From Flavisolibacter longurius (GTDB lineage: Bacteria; Bacteroidota; Bacteroidia; Chitinophagales; Chitinophagaceae): DNA of 64,000 nucleotides. The first letter of the stretch is position 1; each line of letters begins with the position of its first letter. Where the stretch lies: positions 546,132 to 610,131 of the forward strand of contig JABUMY010000001.1 in the NCBI GenBank assembly GCA_013327885.1, written 5' to 3'. Position numbers and translations under genes: made by a program. Below, one piece after another: positions 22,868 through 30,382 of this stretch. Under the pieces are notes generated by a model. The model did not search any database. It worked only from the letters and a program-made list of their open reading frames with translations, and had not been told where the DNA came from.

Positions 22868-23389
22868 TTACGGGCCGGACTTTCGTTGATACGTGTATTC
22901 GTGCCGTTTGATCCAATTGGGCTCTCCCTCAAATTGAACCTCTTTTCTCCGGGTGAATTGCGTTTTTCCTACCGTGTAGGTGTGCCTGAATACGGCGGAC
23001 TTGTTGTCATTGCCATCCTTTCCTTTTTCTTCGGTCACGATCTCTATATCGCCGTTGGTCAACACGTTTCTTTCTTTTACCAATTCTGTATCGATGTACC
23101 GACCGTCACCTGAAATTGTTAAGGTATCGGTTGCATTGGCGCTTTGCTCTTTGGGGTAGCTGTTAGAAAAGGTAAAGCGGTTTGTTTGCCCTATCCGTTT
23201 GATTGCTACGTTTGCCGGCATGGTGTAAGGCTTGCCTGTGGTATAGTCTAAATAGGTCAGCGATCCTTCCCAATTGCCAGCCAATGCGGCAAAGTCTTGC
23301 AGCACACCTCCTTTTTTCTCCTGACTGCTACAGACAGTAAAACAACTTGCAGCCAGCAATATCGCCAGGTAAGCTTTAATGTTGTTCAT
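22868..23389 (-). CDS. exported/lipoprotein, function unknown
   Basis: A 173-residue protein. The signal peptide ends 'CFTVCSSQ', so Cys20 is a probable lipidation site. The mature part contains 'LAGNWEGSLTYLDYTTGK', then alternating beta-type strands ('ITISGDGR'-like and 'RRKEVQFEGEPNWIKRHEYTYQRK'), suggesting a small lipocalin-like barrel. It resembles uncharacterised Bacteroidota lipoproteins. No active-site residues are evident, and it has no operon partner within 50 bases. Confidence 0.65.
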   Translation of the reverse strand: MNNIKAYLAILLAASCFTVCSSQEKKGGVLQDFAALAGNWEGSLTYLDYTTGKPYTMPANVAIKRIGQTNRFTFSNSYPKEQSANATDTLTISGDGRYIDTELVKERNVLTNGDIEIVTEEKGKDGNDNKSAVFRHTYTVGKTQFTRRKEVQFEGEPNWIKRHEYTYQRKSGP

Positions 23390-23660
23390 CGCTTTTTGAT
23401 TGTTTCATTTTATGGGTAGGCGTTCGTGAACCTTGCACACAACGGACGAAAGGTTGAAGAAGTAGCAGGGGTTTAAAAAACGGCTGCTCCAAGTGCCTGC
23501 AATTGATGTTGGTTTTGTTTCTGAAAGATAACGGTTTGGCCGCTATTTTGCCCAGCCTTTCTGCTGCACATTTTGTGTTTGGCGATCAGCTATTTTCTAA
23601 AATGCAATGGTCTAAAAGTGTTAATTTCAAACAGGTGTGCTAAATGCAAAAGGACGTTGT

Positions 23661-23930
23661 ATGAATGATAGAAAGCGAATCTTGATCATCGACGCTGACG
23701 TGGATCTTTGTTTACTGATGAAAGTGTATTTTCTACGAAAAAACTGCGAGGTTTTTATTTCTCATACTTGTATTGATGCCATTCGCCGAATGGAAGAAAT
23801 TAAGCCGCATACCATCTTTCTCTCTTCGGCAGCCTGCCAAAACAGGAAAGATGAAATTGCGAAAATCAGTGCCCTGGCTCCTGGTGCGGAGATTGTTATT
23901 GATAATTATCTTCCATCGAACGAAGCGTGA
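23661..23930 (+). CDS. degenerate response-regulator receiver (pseudo-receiver)
   Basis: An 89-residue stand-alone receiver-like protein. The start at 23661 (MNDRKRILIIDAD) is chosen over an in-frame ATG at 23637 because it begins the first beta-strand directly. The acidic pair after strand 1 is present (Asp11, Asp13). The phosphoacceptor position after strand 3, normally in a 'PDLILLD' context, reads 'PHTIFLS', placing Ser55 where Asp belongs. The chain also stops before the usual alpha4-beta5 region, and the conserved Lys is not evident. It is probably non-phosphorylatable, either a decaying gene or a docking module. Confidence 0.55.
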   Translation: MNDRKRILIIDADVDLCLLMKVYFLRKNCEVFISHTCIDAIRRMEEIKPHTIFLSSAACQNRKDEIAKISALAPGAEIVIDNYLPSNEA

Positions 23931-24021
23931 AGGTTAGCGTTGGCAGGTTGGATGCATTAGCATTAATGTTGAAAAAGAACAATAGCTCCGCTTACATGTA
24001 CCTTGTTAGCTGTAACGGCTA

Positions 24022-24939
24022 TCAGTTAAACGACTGCCTGTATTCCAAAGGTGTTTGACGGGTATTTTTCTTAAACAACTTGCTGAACGATTGTGAATAT
24101 TCGAAGCCTAACTGGTAGGCGATTTCACTGATGCTAAGATCGGTGGTCGTCAACAATTCTTTTGCCTTTTCAACCAGGTGCTGCTGAATGTATTGTTGCG
24201 CATTTAGGCCTGTTGTGTTTCGTAGCAGGTCGCTTAAATAACTGGGTGAAAGATTCACTTCATGGGCAATGGCCTGGACTGTTGGCAGACCTTTAGTTTG
24301 TGTTGCTACCGCAGTAAAATAATCATCAAGTATTTGCTCCAGTCTTTCCAGCAAATCGTTGTTTACCGCTTTGCGTGTAAGGAACTGCCGGTTGTAGAAA
24401 CGGTTGGCATACGTAAGCAACAGCTCAATGTGCGATACAATGACATCCTGGCTATAATTGTCGATGTTGTTTTTTAGTTCGTTTTGCATTTGCAGCAACA
24501 AGTTAGAAATGATGATTTCTTCTTTGTCAGAAAGATGCAAGGCCTCGGCAAGAGAATATGCAAAAAATCCATAGTTGCTGATGGTTTTTCCTAAGGGGTA
24601 AGGGCGGATTAAATCTGCTTTAAAGACCAGCATGTAACCGGTAACGGGATTGTCGTTCATTGCGGTTACCGAAAACACTTGCCGCGGTTTTGTAAAGGTC
24701 ATCATCCCTTCGGTAAAGTCATAGTCCCGTTGCCCGTATTTAAACTTTGCATTGCTGCCCTTTTTAAGCGTGACGCAATAAAAATCATTGGCAAAATGTT
24801 TCCACACATCACTGTGTTGATAGCTTAGTAACTCAAAGTTTATCACACTCACCAACGGGTGCTCGGGCTTGGGAAGTGCAAACAGGCGGTGCAATTCCGA
24901 TATCGATTGAATGATATGGGGAGCAGCATTTTTTGCCAT
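24022..24939 (-). CDS. AraC-family transcriptional regulator
   Basis: A 305-residue regulator. The C-terminal third (about 205-303) is the double helix-turn-helix of the AraC/XylS family: 'TVQAIAHEVNLSPSYLSDLLRNTTG', spread over its first HTH, then 'SISEIAYQLGFEYSQSFSKLFK' and the family end motif 'TPLEYRQS'. The N-terminal ~170 residues look like a cupin-type ligand-sensing domain. The ATG at 24939 is preferred to the GTG one codon upstream. It lies 14 bases downstream of the SDR gene on the same strand, so the two are probably cotranscribed and the regulator may control the pair. Confidence 0.85.
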   Translation of the reverse strand: MAKNAAPHIIQSISELHRLFALPKPEHPLVSVINFELLSYQHSDVWKHFANDFYCVTLKKGSNAKFKYGQRDYDFTEGMMTFTKPRQVFSVTAMNDNPVTGYMLVFKADLIRPYPLGKTISNYGFFAYSLAEALHLSDKEEIIISNLLLQMQNELKNNIDNYSQDVIVSHIELLLTYANRFYNRQFLTRKAVNNDLLERLEQILDDYFTAVATQTKGLPTVQAIAHEVNLSPSYLSDLLRNTTGLNAQQYIQQHLVEKAKELLTTTDLSISEIAYQLGFEYSQSFSKLFKKNTRQTPLEYRQSFN

Positions 24940-24956
24940 CACAAAGAGCTTACAAA

Positions 24957-25790
24957 TTAATCAAAGTTGGTCGACTCACTCAAATGCTTCCATTGCGCCA
25001 ATTCCAGGGCTTCGCTTTTTCGCTGGTCGATGATGGCCTGGTAACTGTCCGTTCCCAGGGGCAGGTGCAACGGTGGTTCCGCTAAATGGCTGATGGCATA
25101 AAGCACGTTTGCCAGTTTGGTGGGATCGCCTGGCTGCTGACCATCAAAACCCTGCAGCATTTTTACATGCTCCGCTGTTGCATACGCTTCAATTTTCGTT
25201 TGTGCAACCGCCAATGTACTGCTGCTCATAAAATTGGTGCGAAACATCCCGGGAGCAACTACCGTAACCCGAATGCCAAAGGGGTGTACTTCCTGTGCCA
25301 AGGCCTCCGACAGGCCGATGACGGCAAATTTTGCCGCATTATAACTCCCGGTTTTGGCATGCCCGATGTAGCCCATGCTGGAAGAAATGTTGATGATGTG
25401 CCCGGACTGTTGCCTGCGCAGGTGTGGCATTACGTGGCGGATGACAGTTGCCATGCCAAACAGGTTAACGTCCATGGTTCTGCGAAATTCTTCATCACTT
25501 ATTTCTTCGATGCTTCCTACCAGGTAATAGCCGGCATTGTTCAAAACCACATCAATTCGTCCAAATGTCTCTACTCCTTTTTCGATAGCCGATTGCACTT
25601 CCTTTTCATTGGTAATGTCCACTTTCAGCGGAAGCAGATTTTCTGAAGCTTCACCAAGGCTTTTGATTTGTTCGTTCAGATTTCTTGAAGTGGCAATGAC
25701 TTTATCGCCATTGGCCAAAACGGTTTTTGCCACTTCGAGCCCCATCCCTTTCGACGCCCCGGTAATGAACCATATTTTTTCTTTGCGCAT
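24957..25790 (-). CDS. short-chain dehydrogenase/reductase (SDR)
   Basis: A 277-residue classical SDR. The start at 25790 (MRKEKIWFITGASKGMG) is chosen because upstream in-frame residues are not conserved-looking. The NAD(P)-binding motif TGASKGMG is at about residues 10-17, 'NNAGYYLVG' follows, and the catalytic Ser-Tyr-Lys are in 'NISSSMGYIGHAKTGSYNAAKFAVIG'. The Lys after TGAS and Arg after 'ATSRN' suggest NADP(H) preference. The substrate is unknown. It is followed at 14 bases by the AraC regulator. Confidence 0.85.
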   Translation of the reverse strand: MRKEKIWFITGASKGMGLEVAKTVLANGDKVIATSRNLNEQIKSLGEASENLLPLKVDITNEKEVQSAIEKGVETFGRIDVVLNNAGYYLVGSIEEISDEEFRRTMDVNLFGMATVIRHVMPHLRRQQSGHIINISSSMGYIGHAKTGSYNAAKFAVIGLSEALAQEVHPFGIRVTVVAPGMFRTNFMSSSTLAVAQTKIEAYATAEHVKMLQGFDGQQPGDPTKLANVLYAISHLAEPPLHLPLGTDSYQAIIDQRKSEALELAQWKHLSESTNFD

Positions 25791-26268
25791 ACTTTTTGTT
25801 TTAGATAGAAAGCAAAGTTGATACATTACTTGTTAGCAGCTGTGTTCAAATCAGGGTTTGTTGTGTTCAGATTCGGGGTGGGGCAGAAGGTGTCATTCTC
25901 ACTAACCTCTCAGGAATTGTTGAAGGAAAAGGCTCTGCATTCCGGCACTTTATTTTGCTCCTCAGTTTGTGATTTTTGCTAAGCTCTGAAGCTTTGGCGA
26001 AGCCTTGTTTAAACAATACCGGTTTTACAAAATCCTATTTGTCAATTTTGCTTTTCAAGTCCATGGGCTGGTGTAAGATTTTTACGATTTTGATGTTATC
26101 TGCTTGCGCCTCATTGAGCTAATGGCCGTTCTTATAAATGCTTTGTGTTTTGTTTGTTTGCTACCCCTTAAACTCACTTAGGGTTTTGCCCGGTTACATA
26201 TCAGGTTTGTGCCATTTCATTTTCTGTGTTGTCATCATAAAATCATGCCGCTTAAAGGTTGTGTGCTG
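25791..26268. other. intergenic region, no gene recognised
   Basis: About 480 relatively T-rich bases upstream of the SDR gene. No coding frame, tRNA or clear hairpin is seen. The SDR-AraC promoter should lie at its left edge, but no confident consensus match was found. Confidence 0.4.
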
Positions 26269-26709
26269 TCACTCTCTTTTCATCCTTGAAAAGGGATAGC
26301 CATTACAACCTTTTCGCGGGTTAGTCCTGTCTGCAGCATCGGTTGTCATAGCATCCTGCACCGTAGCCGCTTTATAAGCCGTTAAACAATACCCCCACCG
26401 ATACGGCTCCATGTTTTCAAAATACAGGATGTCTATACGGGTATACAGGCCGGCGTCAGTAGGATTTGCGTCACCGTTTCTTGCAATAAAATAATTTTCA
26501 TCTTTATTGTATTGAAGCAACTGGTACGTATTGCTTTTACCATGTTTCCATTCCCGCTCAGTAATTGTATAAGCGCTGCCATAATCATCTTTGAAGCTAC
26601 CAAGCAGCGCCGCCGGAATTTGCTTTAAGGTTTGTTGATCGATTTTCGTTGTTGTATGACAGCCGGCCAACAATAGCGAGGCCGCAGCTAACACAATGCT
26701 TATTCTCAT
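26269..26709 (-). CDS. small lipoprotein at the end of the nrd operon
   Basis: A 146-residue lipoprotein with the lipobox LLAGC (Cys17). The mature part has 'LLGSFKDDYGSAYTITEREWKHG' and ends with Cys-containing motifs ('YRWGYCLTAYKAA', 'NPRKGCNGYPFSRMK'). The family is not recognised. It starts only 13 bases after the nrdA stop codon, so it is probably the last gene of the riboswitch-controlled dut-nrdB-nrdA transcript. A functional link to nucleotide metabolism is not apparent. Confidence 0.65.
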   Translation of the reverse strand: MRISIVLAAASLLLAGCHTTTKIDQQTLKQIPAALLGSFKDDYGSAYTITEREWKHGKSNTYQLLQYNKDENYFIARNGDANPTDAGLYTRIDILYFENMEPYRWGYCLTAYKAATVQDAMTTDAADRTNPRKGCNGYPFSRMKRE

Positions 26710-26722
26710 GTCCGTTCCTTAA

Positions 26723-28408
26723 TTACGCTTCGCAACTAACACAGCTGACAAGACTTGTTGCCATTTCTTTTGATACACTTTGGCTGCGTTGGTAATACAA
26801 GGTTTTAATGCCTAGCTGCCATGCTTCAATCATCAGTTTGTTAACTTCTTTTACCGGCAAATTGGGTGGTATATTCAGGTTAAGGCTTTGTGCCTGGTCG
26901 ATGTATTTCTGACGAATAGCCGCTTGTTGAACAATTTCCAACTGGCTTATTTCTTTAAATGTTTTGAACACATCTTTTTCTTCTTTGCTCAATTCTTTCA
27001 AATGTTGTACACTGCCATGATTGAGCATGATACTGCGCCAGGTATCTTCTGTGTCTATCCCTTTGTATTCAAGCAACTGTTTTAAATATTTGTTTTGGCG
27101 CATGAAATTACCTTTTGCCAAACCGGCTTTAAAATAATTGCTGCTAAAGGGTTCTATACCGGGAGAACTTTGTCCCAGGATAGCAGATGAAGAAGTGGTG
27201 GGGGCGATGGCAAGCGTAGTAGTATTGCGGCGGCCGTAGCCTTTCAACACTTCCGGTTCTCCGTAAATGCGGGCAAGATCAGCGGTGGCTTTATCTGCTT
27301 TGTCACGAAGGTCGCTGAATATTTGGGTGGTAAGCTGCTTTGCTCTTAATCCCTCAAACGGTATCATATTTTTCTGCAGGTAAGAATGCCACCCCAAGAC
27401 GCCAAGTCCTAAAGCCCTGTGCCGTTTGGCAAACCGGTTGGCCCCTGCCAAATAATGATTGTCTTCTGTTTTATTGATAAATTCCTGCAACACTGCATCT
27501 AAAAAAAAGATAGCAAGCCGCACCGCATCCGTGTCTTTCCACTCATCATACAGTTCAAGATTCATGGAGGAGAGACAGCAGATAAAGGATTCGTCAATAG
27601 TCGATGGCAGCATGATCTCGCTGCAAAGGTTACTGGCGTGAATAGTATAGTTATGGTCTTTATAAACCTGGGGTTTTTCCCTGTTTACGTTGTCGGTAAA
27701 GAAAATATACGGCAATCCTTTTTGCTGGCGGCTTTCTAAAACCTTTGCCCAAACTTCTCTTTTTGCCATATCACCATCGATCATATCCTGCATCCAGTAA
27801 TCGGGTATGCAAACGCCAAAGAACAGGTTTTGGATTGGGTGACCGATATTCTTTATTTTCAGGAACTCTTCAATGTCGGGGTGGTCAATATCCAGGTACG
27901 CAGCAAATGCGCCACGCCGCACACCGCCTTGCGAAATGGTATCCATCGCCGTATCAAATAATCGCATAAAGCTGACAGCACCGCTGCTTTTGCCATTGTC
28001 GGTAACAGCACTGCCACGGCCACGCAAAGCGCCGAAATAGGCTGACGTGCCGCCCCCGATTTTTGTTTGCATGATGACTTCGCCCAGCTTGTGTGTAATG
28101 CCTTCGATATGGTCCGGCACATGAACGTTAAAGCAGGAAATGGGCAAGCCTCGTTCCGTGCCCATATTCGCCCAGATCGGCGAGCTAAAGCTCATCCAGC
28201 CTCTTTCCACCATCTCGCGGAAAGCATCTGCCAGTTCGGGTTTGTACAATCGTTGCGCAGCAGCTTTGCAAATGCGGTCAATGGCGCCGTCCACTGTCTC
28301 GCCTTTTAACAAGTAGCCACGGTTCAGCATTTGTTCACTTTCTTCGTTCTTCCACCAAAGTTTTTCGGTGAGTGGCGTTTTTGATAGAAGAGGGGTTACT
28401 ATTTCCAT
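26723..28408 (-). CDS. nrdA: ribonucleoside-diphosphate reductase, large subunit (class I)
   Basis: A 561-residue catalytic subunit of aerobic class I ribonucleotide reductase, making deoxyribonucleotides. All catalytic residues are visible: Cys92 (in 'PISCFN'), the 'NLCSE' triad Asn260/Cys262/Glu264 with the thiyl-radical cysteine, Cys277 (in 'FICCLSSMNL') and the C-terminal redox pair Cys556/Cys559 in 'SCVSCEA'. The protein is about 200 residues shorter than E. coli NrdA. It begins almost at the catalytic domain, so the N-terminal ATP-cone that mediates dATP inhibition is absent. It lies 36 bases after nrdB within an operon headed by a cobalamin riboswitch. Confidence 0.95.
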   Translation of the reverse strand: MEIVTPLLSKTPLTEKLWWKNEESEQMLNRGYLLKGETVDGAIDRICKAAAQRLYKPELADAFREMVERGWMSFSSPIWANMGTERGLPISCFNVHVPDHIEGITHKLGEVIMQTKIGGGTSAYFGALRGRGSAVTDNGKSSGAVSFMRLFDTAMDTISQGGVRRGAFAAYLDIDHPDIEEFLKIKNIGHPIQNLFFGVCIPDYWMQDMIDGDMAKREVWAKVLESRQQKGLPYIFFTDNVNREKPQVYKDHNYTIHASNLCSEIMLPSTIDESFICCLSSMNLELYDEWKDTDAVRLAIFFLDAVLQEFINKTEDNHYLAGANRFAKRHRALGLGVLGWHSYLQKNMIPFEGLRAKQLTTQIFSDLRDKADKATADLARIYGEPEVLKGYGRRNTTTLAIAPTTSSSAILGQSSPGIEPFSSNYFKAGLAKGNFMRQNKYLKQLLEYKGIDTEDTWRSIMLNHGSVQHLKELSKEEKDVFKTFKEISQLEIVQQAAIRQKYIDQAQSLNLNIPPNLPVKEVNKLMIEAWQLGIKTLYYQRSQSVSKEMATSLVSCVSCEA

Positions 28409-28444
28409 TGTCGTTTTTTGAGGTGAGTAAAATTGACCGTCGCC

Positions 28445-29419
28445 TTAAAACAGGTCGGCAGCAGTGATGCTTTTATCGTGTTTGGTATAATCTACCGGAC
28501 GTTTCGCAAAGAAATCGTCCATGCTATTGGCAAACACTTCTTCTTCAAACCATTTCATGGGTGCATACTGCAGGTTGCTGATAAAAAACAATTCAGGAAA
28601 ATCAATCTTCCGCAAGCTTTCATCTACCCTGAACTTGATAAAATTCAGCAGGTCTTTTTTATGTATCGTGCTTATTTCTCCTTCAGCAAAAATCCAGTCA
28701 ATGATCTGTTCTTCTATGGCAACAAACTCACGAATCATTTCTACGGTTTGCTCTCGCAACGATTCATCGATCATGTCCGGGTATTCTTCCTTGATCTTAT
28801 TGATAAGGTAAATGCCTGCGTTGGCATGTATCTGTTCATCCACTGATGTCCATGCAATGATGTTGCTTACATTTTTCATCAAACCTTTAAACCGGGTAAA
28901 GGAAAGCACCACGGCAAACTGGCTGAACAGCGATACATTTTCGATTAGGATGGTAAAAAGAATAAGGGAAATAACATACTCTTTTTCGCTTGCGGAATTG
29001 ACTTTGCTTAAGGCTGACGAGAGAAAGCGGATGCGTTCTTTCACCACGGGTACTTCTATTAGTTTTTCAAACGCATTGTTGTACCCCAGCACTTCCAGCA
29101 GGCGGGAGTAGGCTTCAGAATGCCGGAATTCGCACTCGGCAAATGTGCTGCCCAGGCCATTCAATTCGGGCTTGGGAAAATGATTGTATAGATTGCCCCA
29201 AAAAGATTTTACGGCAACTTCAATTTGTGCAATGGTGAGCAGGCTGTTTTTTACCGCACTTTGTTCTTCAGCAGAAAGATGCGAATGAAAATCCTGCGTA
29301 TCCGCAGTAAAGTCTACTTCGGTATGCACCCAAAAAGATTTGTTGATGGCCTCTGTAAACTGCAACACTTCAGGATATTCAAAAGGTTTGTAATTGATTC
29401 TTTTTTCAAATAATCCCAT
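28445..29419 (-). CDS. nrdB: ribonucleoside-diphosphate reductase, small (radical) subunit
   Basis: A 324-residue ferritin-like subunit that generates the radical for NrdA. Metal ligands and the radical site can be placed by motif: Glu67 (position of the usual Asp), Glu97 and His100 (in 'CEFRHSEAY'), Tyr104 as the radical tyrosine, Glu160, and Glu195/His198 (in 'VDEQIH'). Glu in place of the first Asp is seen in some class I subgroups, but the retained Tyr argues against a tyrosine-less class Ic enzyme. It has no ATP-cone. It lies 26 bases after dut and 36 before nrdA. Confidence 0.95.
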   Translation of the reverse strand: MGLFEKRINYKPFEYPEVLQFTEAINKSFWVHTEVDFTADTQDFHSHLSAEEQSAVKNSLLTIAQIEVAVKSFWGNLYNHFPKPELNGLGSTFAECEFRHSEAYSRLLEVLGYNNAFEKLIEVPVVKERIRFLSSALSKVNSASEKEYVISLILFTILIENVSLFSQFAVVLSFTRFKGLMKNVSNIIAWTSVDEQIHANAGIYLINKIKEEYPDMIDESLREQTVEMIREFVAIEEQIIDWIFAEGEISTIHKKDLLNFIKFRVDESLRKIDFPELFFISNLQYAPMKWFEEEVFANSMDDFFAKRPVDYTKHDKSITAADLF

Positions 29420-29445
29420 AATCCACGCTTTTATTGTTAAACGAT

Positions 29446-29892
29446 TTATTTTTTACCAGTATGTCCAAATCCCCCGGCACCCCTGTCCGTATCGGTAAGA
29501 ACAGTCGCCTGCCTTACGACTATTTTTTCCACTTTTTGAACAACCATTTGGGCAACCCGGTCGCCGTTATGTATGGTAGCATTGTCCTTGGAAAGGTTGA
29601 CCAGGATGAGTTTTATCTCTCCCCTGTAATCGGCATCAATTGTGCCCGGCGTATTTAATACAGTGAGGCCTTGTTTGATTGCCAGTCCGCTCCGTGGCCG
29701 TATTTGTGCTTCATACCCTTGGGGCAGCTCCAGGAAAAGGCCAGTTGGGACCAATGCTCTTTGGAGGGGCTCTAATACAATGGGTTCGTTGATAAACGCT
29801 CTTAGATCCAGGCCTGATGCACCTTCTGTTGCATAGGCAGGCAAAGGGTTGTCGGATCGATTGATGATTGATATGACCAGTTCTTCCCGCAT
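29446..29892 (-). CDS. dut: dUTP diphosphatase
   Basis: A 148-residue trimeric-type dUTPase, converting dUTP to dUMP and pyrophosphate and so keeping uracil out of DNA and feeding dTMP synthesis. All five family motifs are present in order: 'GASGLDLRA', 'RPRSGLA', '[11 protein letters not shown]', 'NGDRVAQMV' and the C-terminal P-loop-like '[10 protein letters not shown]'. It is the first gene of the dut-nrdB-nrdA operon, so its translation start is nearest to the cobalamin riboswitch. Pairing dut with ribonucleotide reductase makes sense as one dNTP-supply unit, although placing dut under B12 control is unusual. Confidence 0.95.
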   Translation of the reverse strand: MREELVISIINRSDNPLPAYATEGASGLDLRAFINEPIVLEPLQRALVPTGLFLELPQGYEAQIRPRSGLAIKQGLTVLNTPGTIDADYRGEIKLILVNLSKDNATIHNGDRVAQMVVQKVEKIVVRQATVLTDTDRGAGGFGHTGKK

Positions 29893-30002
29893 AAATCTTT
29901 ATCACCACTTTTTGGTGTACATGATTTTCTAGAAACTGCTACGGAAAAATGCAGGAAGCTGAGGATTAGCGCCAACAAGCAGGCATAACCGCCAGTACCC
30001 TA

Positions 30003-30019
30003 CTTTTCCTCCGAAAGCA
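30003..30019 (-). promoter_or_regulatory. 17-nt module shared by both cobalamin leaders (dut copy)
   Basis: On the minus strand this reads TGCTTTCGGAGGAAAAG, identical over 17 bases to 54251-54267 of the other cobalamin leader. It begins 22 bases after the CCTGCC end of the aptamer and 110 bases before the dut start. The GGAGGA core looks like a ribosome-binding sequence but is too far from the start codon to act as one, so a role in the expression platform is inferred. Confidence 0.7.
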
Positions 30020-30035
30020 TTGTTACCAAATAATT

Positions 30036-30202
30036 GAATGCGGCAGGTCTTCTGACTTACTCCGTTGTTTACAGCCTTCCCGTTTACGAAACAGTGGCAT
30101 AAAGAATAAACAACAATAAAAGGAGCTTACAGCTACGGGGATAGTCCGGGATTTACACCCGGTTCCCTTTTAATCCCGCCGAGGCGGGAACCGTATCAAC
30201 GT
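30036..30202 (-). ncRNA. cobalamin riboswitch controlling dut-nrdB-nrdA
   Basis: Read on the minus strand, this has the conserved parts of the AdoCbl/MeCbl aptamer in order: a paired GC-rich start, 'AAGGGAACCGGGTG', the B12 box around 'CTATCCCCGTAGCTGTAA' (30127-30145), 'GCCACTG' (30092-30099), 'GGGAAGGCTGTAA' and the terminal 'AGTCAGAAGACCTGCC' (30041-30056). It lies about 145 bases upstream of dut. Cobalamin binding usually lowers expression of the downstream genes. That fits a B12-independent class I reductase being switched off when B12 allows a class II enzyme to work elsewhere in the genome. Confidence 0.93.
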
Positions 30203-30231
30203 CAAAATAATGACATCAATTTAAAACGGCG

Positions 30232-30263
30232 CAAAGTTGTTATGCACCGGGTGTTGAAAACAA
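30232..30263 (-). promoter_or_regulatory. putative promoter of the riboswitch-dut-nrd transcript
   Basis: On the minus strand, TTG (30263-30261) and CAACTTTG (30239-30232) are separated by 21 bases, near the Bacteroidota TTG/TAnnTTTG arrangement with one mismatch. The transcript would start about 25 bases before the aptamer. Confidence 0.4.
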
Positions 30264-30382
30264 TCGTACGTGTTTAGGGCGGGAGGTTTCAAAGTACGAG
30301 TCAATCAGGGTGTGTGCAGGGATGCTTACTTTTTAAAAAGTTTGCTTTTATACCCTGCCTAAACGTGCAGCCTGCTTTATAC

